Positions 26,770 through 36,893 are shown, counted from the first letter of the stretch. The stretch is DNA of 64,000 nt from Enterococcus avium ATCC 14025 (GCF_000406965.1 NZ_KE136362.1:462343-526342), one strand, 5' to 3'. Made by a program: numbers and translations. The notes: generated from the sequence alone by a model not told the origin.

Positions 26770-27204
26770 ATGACAGGAATAGTAATTGTAACGCATGGCG
26801 AGATGGCGACAGGTCTGATGGACAGCTTGAGCCTTATCATGGGGGAGCAGGAAGATTATCAAACGCTTGGATTAAAGCATGGGGATGACATTGGCGAATT
26901 CGGAGAGAAGATTCAAACGGCTATTTGCGAACTGGACACAGGTGATGGGGTATTGGTTTTCGTCGATTTATTCTCTGCAAGTCCCTATAACCAAGCAGCT
27001 ATGTCCTTCAACAAATTGAAGGAGCATCACTATCGATTAATTTCAGGGGTGAATCTTCCCATGATTGTCGAAGCCTTTAATCAGCGAATGATTGGAGCGG
27101 ATTTAGAAACAATGTATCAAGCCGCAATGACCGCGGGAAAAGACGGAATCAAAGAGTTTTTGGAAGAAATGGCAAAGCTGGAAAAAATACGTACAGATAA
27201 ATAA
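26770..27204 (+). CDS. PTS mannose-family EIIA
   Basis: A 144-residue cytosolic EIIA domain of the mannose family. The phosphorylated histidine is in VIVTHGEMATGL near residue 9, and the core stretch VFVDLFSASPYN follows at about residues 57-68. GAGGTGAG precedes the ATG. It takes phosphate from HPr and passes it to the EIIB encoded 21 bp downstream. Confidence 0.92.
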   Translation: MTGIVIVTHGEMATGLMDSLSLIMGEQEDYQTLGLKHGDDIGEFGEKIQTAICELDTGDGVLVFVDLFSASPYNQAAMSFNKLKEHHYRLISGVNLPMIVEAFNQRMIGADLETMYQAAMTAGKDGIKEFLEEMAKLEKIRTDK

Positions 27205-27225
27205 TAGAAATGGAGTGGAGTACAA

Positions 27226-27699
27226 ATGGGTGAAATCGTATTAGCACGAATCGATGATCGCTTGATTCACGGACAAGTAATGACGGCCTGGCTGCAGTTT
27301 ACTGGAGGAAATCATATTGTCATTGTGGATGACGCGACAGCAGGAGATGAGTTTACCAAATCGATCATGTCGATGGCGGTGCCGAATGGGATTAAATTAT
27401 CGATTTTGGGAGTGGCAGATGGAGCGAAACTTTTGGCGAATATTCCTGACGGACACAAGATCATTGTGTTGGCGAAGGAGCCTCAAACGTATTGGCAGCT
27501 GATTGAAAAGGGCGTGACCTTCGATGAAATTATTATCGGTGGGATGGGAGCACGGAAAGATCGTAAAACCTTCCATAAAAATATTTCGGCTTCGGAGGAA
27601 GAAAAGGAGACCTTTAGAAAGATCGTCGCCCAAAATGTCAAAATGAAAATCCATGTGATTCCAGATCAGGGTTCACAAGCAATTGAAGGATTGCTATAA
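27226..27699 (+). CDS. PTS mannose-family EIIB
   Basis: A 157-residue mannose-family EIIB. The phosphorylated His lies in ARIDDRLIHGQVMTAW near residue 15, followed by IVIVDD and GGMGARKDRK. It phosphorylates the sugar as it passes through the EIIC/EIID channel encoded next. GGAGTGGAG precedes the start. Confidence 0.92.
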   Translation: MGEIVLARIDDRLIHGQVMTAWLQFTGGNHIVIVDDATAGDEFTKSIMSMAVPNGIKLSILGVADGAKLLANIPDGHKIIVLAKEPQTYWQLIEKGVTFDEIIIGGMGARKDRKTFHKNISASEEEKETFRKIVAQNVKMKIHVIPDQGSQAIEGLL

Positions 27700-27723
27700 A
27701 AAAATGGTGAAGGAAGTGGAGAA

Positions 27724-28491
27724 ATGAAAATTAGTCTAATCCAAGCAATTTTAATCGGGGTCGTTTATTATCTTGGAATCAATGGCACGCCGTGGCTTTC
27801 ATTAGTGGGAACGCATGGCTGGATGCGTCCGCTGGTCAATGGAACTGTAGTCGGATTGATTTTAGGTGATCCGGTTCAGGGGTGTATCATCGGAGCGGCT
27901 ATCAATCTGCCGTATTTAGCTTTTATTTCAGCTGGCGGAACGGTGGCGATGGACCCAGCGCTTGCGGGGACTCTTGGAACCGCTTTAGCGATGGCGGCTA
28001 AGGTTGAACCGGCTGTTGCTGTGACCTTGGCTGTACCGATCGGACTGCTGGGGACCTTGATTTGGGTCGCTCATATGACCGTTGATATTACTTTTGTGCA
28101 TATGGCAGATAAGGCTGCAGAAGAAGGAAAAATTGACCGCATTAATTGGCTGCATATCGTACCACCGCAATTATTTTTACTTTTGATTACTGTCGTGCCG
28201 GTTGCCTTAGCCGCTTATTTAGGAGCAGATGCAGTTGAGGGGATCGTGGATGCTTTAAGCGGACGTCCGCTAGATGTTCTTTCGGCGATTGGCGGTATAC
28301 TGCCAGCTCTGGGGATTGCCATGAACCTGCGTGCGATGAATGGTAAAGGAACTTTATTATTTTTCACTTTCGGCTTTATGCTAGCAATCTACTCCGGACT
28401 GCCTTCTGTACCGATCGCTGTTTTTGCAGGAATCATCGGCTATGTCTTTACGGAGTTGTATTTGAAAGATAAAAATGGAGGGCTGACATAA
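27724..28491 (+). CDS. PTS mannose-family EIIC
   Basis: A 255-residue membrane protein with the family features GDPVQGCIIGAAINLPYLAF and several hydrophobic segments. It forms the sugar channel with EIID. Its TAA shares one base with the ATG of the EIID gene (TAATG), so the two subunits are coupled in translation. Confidence 0.91.
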   Translation: MKISLIQAILIGVVYYLGINGTPWLSLVGTHGWMRPLVNGTVVGLILGDPVQGCIIGAAINLPYLAFISAGGTVAMDPALAGTLGTALAMAAKVEPAVAVTLAVPIGLLGTLIWVAHMTVDITFVHMADKAAEEGKIDRINWLHIVPPQLFLLLITVVPVALAAYLGADAVEGIVDALSGRPLDVLSAIGGILPALGIAMNLRAMNGKGTLLFFTFGFMLAIYSGLPSVPIAVFAGIIGYVFTELYLKDKNGGLT

Positions 28492-29348
28492 TGGAGCAGA
28501 CAGCATTCGAAGCTAAAGAAAAGCTATTAACAAAAAAAGATGTAGTTAAAGCCTTTTGGCGTTGGACATTTTTCTCGCATGCAAATTACAACTATGAGCG
28601 GTTACAGGCAACTGGAGTTGTTCATGCCTTTAGTCCGATTTTGAAAAAGCTGTATGGCAAAGATGAAGACGAAATGAAATCAGCACTAGAGCGTCACATG
28701 CAGTTTTTTAATACCGAGCCATCTTTTGGCGGTCCGATTTTAGCCATGACGATTGCGATGGAAGAAGAACGAGCATTGGGAGCAGACATTAATGATCAAA
28801 CGATCAATGGATTGAAAACAGGATTAATGGGTCCCTTAGCGGGGATTGGCGATACCTTATGGCAAGGAACCTTGATACCAATTCTGCTCTCCTTTACGCT
28901 GCCATTTGGTGCGAAGGGAAATATTTTTATGGGACCTGTCCTATTCTTTGCCCTCCATTGGATCATTATGACTGTCATTGCCTACTTCTTATGGATTCAA
29001 GGCTATGAGCAAGGAAAAGAAGGCATCCAGAAGATGATGGCAGGCGGACGCCTTTCCTATATCATGACCTTCTCGCAAACATTGGGGGCGATCGTGATCG
29101 GTTCGCTGGCAGCCAATTTTGTTAAAATCGCCACCCCATTAAGTATACATTTGAGCGGGAAAGAAAATCTGTCGATTCAAACCGATGTGCTAGATGCATT
29201 GGTCAAAGGCATCTTGCCGTTGGGTGTGACTTTGTTGACCTATTATTTATTGAAGCATAAAAAATATACCCCGACAAAGGTATTAGTTATTCAAATTGTG
29301 GGCGGTGCGATTTTAGCCGCGATTGGTTTGATTGTGAACTCAATATAA
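28491..29348 (+). CDS. PTS mannose-family EIID
   Basis: A 285-residue EIID subunit. It starts with the usual FWRWTFFSHANYNYERLQ block, then NTEPSFGGPILAMTIAMEEE and GLMGPLAGIGDTLWQG. It is the last gene of the ribitol-type operon and ends just before a long terminator. It aligns over its length with the truncated EIID at the left edge of the window. Confidence 0.92.
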   Translation: MEQTAFEAKEKLLTKKDVVKAFWRWTFFSHANYNYERLQATGVVHAFSPILKKLYGKDEDEMKSALERHMQFFNTEPSFGGPILAMTIAMEEERALGADINDQTINGLKTGLMGPLAGIGDTLWQGTLIPILLSFTLPFGAKGNIFMGPVLFFALHWIIMTVIAYFLWIQGYEQGKEGIQKMMAGGRLSYIMTFSQTLGAIVIGSLAANFVKIATPLSIHLSGKENLSIQTDVLDALVKGILPLGVTLLTYYLLKHKKYTPTKVLVIQIVGGAILAAIGLIVNSI

Positions 29349-29355
29349 GTGAATC

Positions 29356-29407
29356 AACGACGTCAACTAAAAACAAGGGAAACTTTGTTTTTAGTTGACG
29401 TCGTTTT
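29356..29407 (+). terminator. Rho-independent terminator
   Basis: A 20-bp stem (AACGACGTCAACTAAAAACA and its complement) with a short loop and a T run ends the PTS operon. Confidence 0.93.
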
Positions 29408-30064
29408 TGCTTTATTTAAGAAGAATAAAAGCATATTTAACACGAGAAAAAGCAGTATTTCATGTAATTAAAAATTTTTGATGGCAGAGCTTCTGCAATT
29501 GACGTGTATCTGAGAATCGCGAATTCTAGCGGGTGTGATTTCATTCGAGGGTTTTGATGGATTAAGTTAGGAATCATTGATATTACGAAGATTGGTTTAT
29601 TAAATCTGATGAAAATAGCCTTTGAAGCAACTGTAAACATGAATACTTTTTGAATAGTCATTAATGTTGAAAAAAAGTGACAAACATACGAACGAACAAG
29701 AAAGAAATTGTCATGTTCATACTGGTAAAAAAAGTGAAAATTGAAGGGCAGGGAAGTTAGACCCAAAGAGTCTTTTTGACCGAGTATTTTTAATGTAAGA
29801 GAGAGGTTGGTCTGATACCAGTATTTTTTATTTTGTAAATAACTAAAATAGAAATAGTTTAATTTTAAGATAGATTAAATAATTTAAATTTACAAATTAA
29901 AAATCTCTTCGAGTATTGTATTTATATTTAGGGTGTTTTATAATTTATTAACTGATAGCGATTATTTTTGACTTATTTCTATAATGAAATAAATCGTAAG
30001 TAAATTATAGTAGTCACTATTAACGCTTACAGCTATTAAAAAATCATGAAAGGTGTTAGTGGTT
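29408..30064. other. Long AT-rich region before the first adhesin
   Basis: About 650 bp. Frames on both strands are short or lack ribosome binding sites. The plus strand at about 29500-29700 has a stop-broken stretch that could be an eroded gene, but nothing is recognisable. The last 200 bp are very AT-rich and must hold the adhesin promoter; I cannot fix its -35 and -10 boxes with confidence. Confidence 0.35.
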
Positions 30065-33000
30065 ATGAGAAACAAATTAGTTGTATTTGGGTTGATTGTA
30101 CTGTTAGTTTTACAAACCCTAAGTCCTGCTTTTGCTTATGCGCAAGGCACCACTGAATCAACGACGAATTCAACAGAGCAAAAGGAGACGGTAGCTTCTT
30201 CAACAAAGCCATCCGCTGCAACGTCAGCACCATCGTCTTCATCAAATAATGAAGATAAAACTGCTGAAAAAAGCAGTTCGACGGATTCAGTTGAAGCGAG
30301 TAAAGCAACAGCAGAATCAGAAAGTAAAGAGCAGCCGAAGAAACAAGCTCGTGCAGCAATTACTGATAATATTTTCAGTTCAGTAAAAATGTACAAAATT
30401 AATGGAGATGAAGTTCAGCCGAATGATACCCTACCGAACATGACTGGGATAAAGCTGGCGTTACAATTCTCTTTTACAAACAAGAATTATCAAACAGGAG
30501 ATACCTTCACAACACAGCTTCCTGCACAGGTAGCGATTGCTAAAGATCTATCCGGCAGCTTTAGTCCAATGACTTCAGCCGAATGGTCGATAAACGCAGC
30601 TACTAAAGAATTAACAATTACTTTCTTAGAAGATAACGTATCTTCAGAGGTTTATGATTTAACATTGGTAACCTCACTTGAGAAAGTAACAGGTATTGAT
30701 GAGGAAAATCAAAAAATCGTTTTTGATACCGCGCCGACACCAACAAGCTTTTCAATAGAAATGACTTCAAGTGTTGATCCAGGAAAAAATAGTATGGCAT
30801 TGACAATGGATACGTTGAATCCTAAGAAAGCTGATTTAACGTCAGTATTCAACTTGGATCGAACAGACAACACTGACCGGATGTATCGAATCGAAGCGTA
30901 CAACAATAACAGTAAAATTAGTTTTGATTCCGTCAAAGTATACGCTAGTGATGTTGACTTTAATGGTACCTTGGTCGGCAGTAAAACCTTATTGACCAAG
31001 GACGTTGATTATGAAATCGTCTATAAGAATGCCGGGACGACTCGCGCGACAGCAGAAATTCAATTGAAAAATTCCATTGGGAAAAAGGCGATAATTGCTG
31101 AATCAGTTGTTTCTGGGATTGATGGAAAGAATTACGTGGATGAATCTGTTACAGGTAATGAGTACAACTATTTCTATGCGTATTCATATACTTACGAGAA
31201 TGGCAGCCAATTAAATTCTTCCTCTACGTCTAAAACGTTTGTGACTTTGCAACCTTTGGAAGCGAAAGGGAAAATCAATCAAGAAACTGGCGCCATCGAT
31301 TGGGAGATTAAGTATAATTTTAACGAGCAGCATCTAACAAGTGCTTCACAGCTGCTTACAGATTTAACTGATCAAGGTGTGGAGTTCGTTGCTGGTTCAA
31401 TCAGTATTGAAAAGGTTGGCTTTAATTATACTAGCGGCAACAACTATGAGGTGGTTTCCCAAGGTGACGGCGCCGGTGATTTTACAGTTTCGACTGATAA
31501 CTCAGGCTCGTTAGCCTTTACGCCTAAGAGTAATACGACTCAGGCATATGTAATCAAATACTCCACCAAAATTACTGATCCGACTGAACGGATTATTAAA
31601 AATAAGGTGACTAATGGAACGGTCACGAAGGAAGCACAAGTGAGTCTTATTCCGAATCTGTTATCAAAAGAAGCGGGAACGATCGATATTTTCAATCGGA
31701 CGATGGAGTGGAATATCACCGTCAACGCTGAGAAATATACGATGAAAAGGCCTGTCGTTCATGATTACTTTATTGGCGCGGTCAAGGATTATACTGGACT
31801 TACGATCAATAAAAAGATTTCTGACACCGAATCTGTTCCATTAGTGGAAAATGTTGACTACAAAATAACTCGATTTGATGAGAATGGTTCGCCAGTCGGG
31901 GCACAGCCGAATGTCAATGGCGCACCAGATGATTTTAACGGTGGTGTGCGAATCGACTTCCTTGGTGATTACAATGAATTAAAGGATACACTGGTCATTA
32001 CAATCAAAACTAAGATTGAAACATCCGATCAGAGAACAGAAATCAAAAACAAGGCAACGCTAAATTATGGTGATACTCCAGGAGTTATCGAGTATGAGGC
32101 CAAAGGAACCTTTGTCGATCCTTATTACACAGGCGGAGCAAAATTAGCTCAAAATGCTAGTACGACGGGGAACTATTTGTATCAAAATTGGCTGGTCTTT
32201 CTAAATTCCACTGGGGCAAAATTCAATTTAACGAAAATGGAAGACAGCTTGCCTGCTGGCACAGAGCTGGTTCCAGGATCTCTGCGTTTTGAAGAGGTCA
32301 CAAGCCAGTCAATGATTGATAATATGTCACGCTATTTAACGAATGATTATAACTTGGTTCAAGAAGGTTCAGATGTTTATCCAACGAAGATTGATACTGA
32401 GAATAATCAAATTAATTTGGAGTTTGGCAATTTGGGTGCTAAGCGTGTATATGTGAAGTACCGGACACGGATCAAGCGAGATTGGTATGTTTATAGTCGT
32501 TTGGATAATGTGGCGAAAGTCACCTATGACGCGAAGGCGCCAGCCGAATATAAAGCCAGTCTGTATGCATACAATTATGAATATGCGCTGCTAAAATCTG
32601 TAGCAAAAGATCCATCAAAAGAAAACGTAGCGAATTGGACCGTTACCACGAGAAATATTTCAGCAGATCTACCCGTTCAAGATCCTGTGATTACAGATAC
32701 CTTGACACCAGGTACAACTAACGCGGCCTATGATCCAACGTCCTTTGTGGTTACCGATACAGCTACTAATGAGAAAATCAGTACAGATCATTATAGCTTG
32801 TCGATTACAGGGAATACATTCAAAATTACTTTTTCTGATTACAAAGCCGAGAGTAATATTCAAGTGAAATACAATACGGTCAGTGAATTCCCAGGGGGAG
32901 TCAGGAACCTTTCGCAGGTAAGCTCTACCAGCTATGGTGCGTTGAGCACTTCCTACCGACAAGCGAATGCATCCGTGAATTTAAGCTTTACTAGCGGTAG

Positions 33001-34597
33001 CGGAACTGGGGTAGTGAAGACCGCCGATCTATCCGTCTTGAAGGTAAATGAGAAGGACGAGCCTTTGGCAGGTGCAACCTTTGAAATCCTTAAAGAAGAC
33101 GGAACAGAAACAGGCCTTAAAGCCGATACCGACGATACTGGTGAGGTAACCTTTACGGGATTACCGTTAGGCAACTACCTATTGAAGGAAAGCAAGGCAC
33201 CAAATGGGTATGAAATCAATCCTGATTACGAAACCGGCAAAGCAATCACTTTAGTCGAAGATATGGACACGATAAAAGTTGTCAATAAAGAAACCATTCC
33301 AAACAGTATCGAACTTACTAAAACAGATAGTCAAACAGATGAGCCTTTAGCTGGAGCGAAATTCAAACTTGAAAAGGCTGATGGTGAATTAGTCAGTGAG
33401 GATCATGAAACAGACGCAAATGGACAGTTTAAGGTGACTGGTCTGCCGAAAGGTGACTATCAATTTGTGGAAACGGCAGCACCTGCAGGCTATCAAAAAG
33501 ATGACACTCCCGTTAAGTTCTCAATCACTGAACGCCAAGGGCAAGTCGTCAATCTTAAGAAAACTAATACGTTAGCACCAGGAGCAGTACGATTGACCAA
33601 AATCGATGATCAATCGGAGGAAACATTGAAAGGTGCGATTTTCCGATTACAGGATAGTGACGGAGAGATTCTAAAAGCCGACTTGGCTACCGATGAGGAT
33701 GGAATTTTAGAAGTAAAAGATTTAGCGCCTGGTGATTATCAATTTGTCGAAACACAAGCACCGACTGGCTATGAAAAAGATGATACAGCAATTGAGTTCA
33801 CTATTACAAAAGCTCAAGCTAAAGCTGCTGAAGTTGAAAAAACCAATACAAAATCACCAGCGGAGCCAGGTACAGTCACATTGACTAAAACAGATGCGAA
33901 AACAGGAAAAGCTTTACCTGATGCGGTCTTTGAATTGCAGGACAGCAAAGGAAAAGCAATAAAAACAGATGTTGAGTTAGTGACAGACATATCTGGCAAG
34001 CTTAAGTTTAAACTTGGGACGATGGCTCCGGGAACCTATCAATTGGTGGAAACCGAAGCCCCAACAGGCTATGAAAAAGATGCGACGCCGGTGAAATTTA
34101 CGATTAAAGATCAAAGCGACACAATCGAGCTAACAAAGACCAACAAAGCGATTAGTGGTGTCATTTTAGAAAAAGTTGATGGTGCCACCAACCAGCCTTT
34201 AGCTGGCGCAGAATTCATTTTACAAACACAAGCAGGAAAAACAATTGAGACTGATGAAAAAATGATCACGGATGGTAACGGCCGTTTAGCGGTAAAAGGC
34301 TTAGATCCCGGTGATTACCAGTTGGTTGAAACCAAAGCACCTGCAGGCTATAAATTGGATTCAAAACCAGTAACCTTCCAATTAACAGCGAAGAAGCAGT
34401 TGGTTACAGTCAGAAAAGAAAATGTGAAGGCGAGCGGAAAAGCTGGCAATACAGTATCTACTTCTACTAGCTATGTCCGACGCAACCATACGTACCTGCC
34501 TAAAACAGGCGAACAAAGATCAACTATTTTGATAATCGCTGGTATTATCATAGTGTTAGTTGCAGGTGGCGTAATCTACTTCAAACGTAAAAAATAA
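30065..34597 (+). CDS. LPxTG surface adhesin with SpaA/Cna-B type repeats
   Basis: A 1510-residue wall-anchored protein. The signal peptide is about residues 1-28 (ending SPAFAYAQG), followed by a Ser/Thr/Glu-rich linker to about residue 95. Next comes a long adhesin region of collagen-binding-like modules marked by W-containing strands (TGAIDWEIKY, FNRTMEWNITV). Five SpaA/Cna-B type domains of about 90 residues begin near residues 988, 1082, 1174, 1270 and 1365, each with KxD...LAGAxF and ETxAPxGY, typical of isopeptide domains. LPKTG at 1478 is followed by a hydrophobic segment and KRKK. ATG at 30065 is preferred over the GTG four codons earlier. The ligand is unknown; host matrix binding is the usual role. 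Confidence 0.88.
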   Translation: MRNKLVVFGLIVLLVLQTLSPAFAYAQGTTESTTNSTEQKETVASSTKPSAATSAPSSSSNNEDKTAEKSSSTDSVEASKATAESESKEQPKKQARAAITDNIFSSVKMYKINGDEVQPNDTLPNMTGIKLALQFSFTNKNYQTGDTFTTQLPAQVAIAKDLSGSFSPMTSAEWSINAATKELTITFLEDNVSSEVYDLTLVTSLEKVTGIDEENQKIVFDTAPTPTSFSIEMTSSVDPGKNSMALTMDTLNPKKADLTSVFNLDRTDNTDRMYRIEAYNNNSKISFDSVKVYASDVDFNGTLVGSKTLLTKDVDYEIVYKNAGTTRATAEIQLKNSIGKKAIIAESVVSGIDGKNYVDESVTGNEYNYFYAYSYTYENGSQLNSSSTSKTFVTLQPLEAKGKINQETGAIDWEIKYNFNEQHLTSASQLLTDLTDQGVEFVAGSISIEKVGFNYTSGNNYEVVSQGDGAGDFTVSTDNSGSLAFTPKSNTTQAYVIKYSTKITDPTERIIKNKVTNGTVTKEAQVSLIPNLLSKEAGTIDIFNRTMEWNITVNAEKYTMKRPVVHDYFIGAVKDYTGLTINKKISDTESVPLVENVDYKITRFDENGSPVGAQPNVNGAPDDFNGGVRIDFLGDYNELKDTLVITIKTKIETSDQRTEIKNKATLNYGDTPGVIEYEAKGTFVDPYYTGGAKLAQNASTTGNYLYQNWLVFLNSTGAKFNLTKMEDSLPAGTELVPGSLRFEEVTSQSMIDNMSRYLTNDYNLVQEGSDVYPTKIDTENNQINLEFGNLGAKRVYVKYRTRIKRDWYVYSRLDNVAKVTYDAKAPAEYKASLYAYNYEYALLKSVAKDPSKENVANWTVTTRNISADLPVQDPVITDTLTPGTTNAAYDPTSFVVTDTATNEKISTDHYSLSITGNTFKITFSDYKAESNIQVKYNTVSEFPGGVRNLSQVSSTSYGALSTSYRQANASVNLSFTSGSGTGVVKTADLSVLKVNEKDEPLAGATFEILKEDGTETGLKADTDDTGEVTFTGLPLGNYLLKESKAPNGYEINPDYETGKAITLVEDMDTIKVVNKETIPNSIELTKTDSQTDEPLAGAKFKLEKADGELVSEDHETDANGQFKVTGLPKGDYQFVETAAPAGYQKDDTPVKFSITERQGQVVNLKKTNTLAPGAVRLTKIDDQSEETLKGAIFRLQDSDGEILKADLATDEDGILEVKDLAPGDYQFVETQAPTGYEKDDTAIEFTITKAQAKAAEVEKTNTKSPAEPGTVTLTKTDAKTGKALPDAVFELQDSKGKAIKTDVELVTDISGKLKFKLGTMAPGTYQLVETEAPTGYEKDATPVKFTIKDQSDTIELTKTNKAISGVILEKVDGATNQPLAGAEFILQTQAGKTIETDEKMITDGNGRLAVKGLDPGDYQLVETKAPAGYKLDSKPVTFQLTAKKQLVTVRKENVKASGKAGNTVSTSTSYVRRNHTYLPKTGEQRSTILIIAGIIIVLVAGGVIYFKRKK

Positions 34598-34606
34598 TTT
34601 TTGAAT

Positions 34607-34644
34607 AAATCCGGTTAGCTAAGCTGCTAGCCGGATTTGTTTTG
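34607..34644 (+). terminator. Rho-independent terminator
   Basis: AAATCCGGTTAGC pairs with GCTAGCCGGATTT (one G:T pair) and is followed by a T-rich tail, just behind the adhesin gene. Confidence 0.85.
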
Positions 34645-34700
34645 TCCTTCGTTTCATTGTATTTTATAGATACTAGAAAACATATGAGGACGGTGTCAAG

Positions 34701-35330
34701 ATGGGAAATCAGTTTGTACGGATAGATGAAAAGAATTGGAAACGAGCGATGCATTGTCAGGTATTTAGAAATAGTGTGGAACCGGCTTTTTGCGTGACCT
34801 TTGAGCTGGATATCACCAACTTTCTAAACAAGATTCGTGAGAAAAAATATTCCTTCACTTTTGCGCTGGTCTATAGTGTTTCAGTTTGTGCCAATCAAAT
34901 TGAAGAATTTCGCTATCGTTTCTTGGATGGAGATGTGGTTCTTTATGATCGAATCGACACCGCTTTTACTTACCTTAATCAAGACACCGAATTGTTCAAA
35001 GTCGTGAATGTGCCATTAACAGAAAACCTTGAAGAGTACATCGTCTTTGCTGCTAAAACGGCAGAAGAACAGCAGGCGTATTTCACCGGTCCTTTAGGCA
35101 ATGATGTCTATCAATTTTCGCCGATGCCGTGGGTGAGCTATACCCATATTTCACACACCAATGCTGGTAAAAAGGATAATGCTACGCCGTTATTCGATTG
35201 GGGAAAATATTTCCAGCGTGACGGTCGCACGTTGTTGCCATTCTCTGTTCAAGTACATCATTCCTTTGTTGATGGTCTGCATGTTGGTAAACTGGCGGAT
35301 ACTTTACAAGCATATTTGGATGCTTTCTAA
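34701..35330 (+). CDS. Chloramphenicol acetyltransferase-like protein
   Basis: A 209-residue CAT-family protein. The catalytic motif appears as VQVHHSFVDGLH near residues 185-196, where CAT enzymes have HHxVCDGxH. The N-terminal FRNSVEPAFCVTFELDIT region also fits. It is close to the normal length of about 215. Many such chromosomal homologues in Firmicutes do not confer resistance, so the acceptor substrate is open. No mobile element is next to it. Confidence 0.8.
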   Translation: MGNQFVRIDEKNWKRAMHCQVFRNSVEPAFCVTFELDITNFLNKIREKKYSFTFALVYSVSVCANQIEEFRYRFLDGDVVLYDRIDTAFTYLNQDTELFKVVNVPLTENLEEYIVFAAKTAEEQQAYFTGPLGNDVYQFSPMPWVSYTHISHTNAGKKDNATPLFDWGKYFQRDGRTLLPFSVQVHHSFVDGLHVGKLADTLQAYLDAF

Positions 35331-35373
35331 TATAATGGACAGCAAATCAAATAATTGTTGGTGAGGAAGAACA

Positions 35374-36027
35374 ATGATCACGAATATTGAAGAATTGTAT
35401 GAAGCATTTAGTCAAGTCATGACGCATAAACGCTGGTGGGACACGGATAATAAATGGGAAATCCTATTAGGTGCAGTCTTGGTTCAGAACACTAATTGGA
35501 AAAATGTAGACTATGCACTGGAAAATTTATATCACACGACTCAATTTTTGCCAGAAAAAGTTTTGGCTTTAGAAAAGATCCAGCTACAGGATTTGATTCG
35601 GCCAAGTGGCTTTTATAAAGGGAAATCAAATACGATCATCGGGTTATTGACTTGGTTAGAAGGGTATCAATTTGACTTATCAATGGTTGCAGAGAAAGAT
35701 TTTTCTGTGCTACGCAAGGAATTGTTGGCAATCAAGGGAATCGGTGATGAAACAGCCGATGCTTTATTGGTGTATGTCTTTGATCAGTCGACGTTTATCG
35801 CGGATAAATACGCACAGCGGATGTTTGAAAAATTCGGTTTTATCTCTACTGGCTATAAACAATTGAAGAGAAAGATTATTTGGCCCGACGTAATGGACAC
35901 ACTAAAAGCACAAAATCTACATGGCTGGATCATTCAATACGGACAGATGTATTTAAAAAATGACGAGATTTGGCAAAGCGGACCGCTGAAAAATTTTAAG
36001 CTCAAGTTAAGCGCGACCAATGCTTAA
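35374..36027 (+). CDS. HhH-GPD family DNA glycosylase (endonuclease III-like)
   Basis: A 217-residue helix-hairpin-helix glycosylase. The hairpin is LLAIKGIGDETADALLVYVF, and the catalytic Asp is in FIADKYAQRM. The lysine used by endonuclease III for its lyase step is replaced (DETAD in place of RKTAN), and the C-terminal Fe-S cysteines are missing. This suggests a monofunctional glycosylase of the 3-methyladenine (MagIII-like) branch. GTGAGGAAG precedes the ATG. It excises damaged bases from DNA. Confidence 0.83.
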   Translation: MITNIEELYEAFSQVMTHKRWWDTDNKWEILLGAVLVQNTNWKNVDYALENLYHTTQFLPEKVLALEKIQLQDLIRPSGFYKGKSNTIIGLLTWLEGYQFDLSMVAEKDFSVLRKELLAIKGIGDETADALLVYVFDQSTFIADKYAQRMFEKFGFISTGYKQLKRKIIWPDVMDTLKAQNLHGWIIQYGQMYLKNDEIWQSGPLKNFKLKLSATNA

Positions 36028-36140
36028 CAAGTCATAAAGTCTCTAAGCTTTCTTTTAAAAGCCTTTCGTGGTATAACATGCTGTATGTTTTAGTTGTTAA
36101 AAAAGTAACCATTAATAATGAATAAGGGGCAATGAAATAA

Positions 36141-36893
36141 ATGGTCACATTAAAATCAAAACGAGAAATCGACCAGATGAAAGAATCGGGCGCGATTTTA
36201 GCAGGGATTCATGAGCAATTACGGGAGATCATCAAACCAGGGATCACCACAAAAGAAATTGATCAATTTGTTCAAGAAAAAATCGAGGCGGCCGGAGCGA
36301 CAGCTGCCCAAATTGGTTTTGAAGGCTATGAATTTGCTACATGTACCAGTGTGAATGATGAAATTTGTCATGGGTTTCCATCGAGTTATCGGCTGAAATC
36401 GGGCGATGTCCTGAAGGTGGATTTTTGTGTGGATTATCATGGTGCCATCTCAGATAGCTGCTGGACCTACGCAGTCGGTGAGATTGCACCAGAGCATCAA
36501 GCGTTAATGGATGTGACGAAAGAAGCGTTGATGATTGGAATCGCTCAGGCACAAGTGGGAAATCGAGTGGGAGATATCGGTCATGCCATTCAAACTTATG
36601 CAGAAGGGAAAGGTTATGGTGTGGTACAAGATTTTCTAGCTCATGGCATTGGCCCAACGATTCATGAAGAGCCTTTCTTTCCGCATTTTGGTACAGCTGG
36701 CAAGGGTACACGCCTTAAGGAAGGAATGACCATTACAATCGAGCCGATGATTACTACCGGAACCTGGGAAGCGGGCATTGATGGCAATGGCTGGACTGCC
36801 CGTACGTTAGATGGTAGTTTTTGCGCACAATATGAGCATTCCATCGCGATTACTAAAGAAGGTCCCGTTATCATGACAGAACAAGGGGTATAA
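36141..36893 (+). CDS. map: Type I methionine aminopeptidase
   Basis: A 250-residue metallopeptidase that removes N-terminal Met from new proteins. All metal ligands are visible: Asp in VDFCVDYHG, Asp in SDSCWTYAVG, His in HGIGPTIHEEPF, Glu in IEPMI and Glu in YEHSIAI; CHGFPS holds the substrate His. It lacks an N-terminal zinc extension. The RBS is weak (AGGGGCAATG). It may be a second copy next to a housekeeping map elsewhere, which this window cannot show. Confidence 0.92.
   Translation: MVTLKSKREIDQMKESGAILAGIHEQLREIIKPGITTKEIDQFVQEKIEAAGATAAQIGFEGYEFATCTSVNDEICHGFPSSYRLKSGDVLKVDFCVDYHGAISDSCWTYAVGEIAPEHQALMDVTKEALMIGIAQAQVGNRVGDIGHAIQTYAEGKGYGVVQDFLAHGIGPTIHEEPFFPHFGTAGKGTRLKEGMTITIEPMITTGTWEAGIDGNGWTARTLDGSFCAQYEHSIAITKEGPVIMTEQGV

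Noticed and set aside
29437-29766. 109-codon open frame on the minus strand
   Set aside because: No ribosome binding site, no recognisable domain, and unusual composition (many Phe and Ile) as expected from AT-rich non-coding DNA.
34701-35330. Chloramphenicol resistance gene
   Set aside because: The CAT fold and active-site His are present, but the motif deviates (HHSFVDGLH) and no mobile context exists; chromosomal CAT-like proteins often do not give resistance, so I only call the family.
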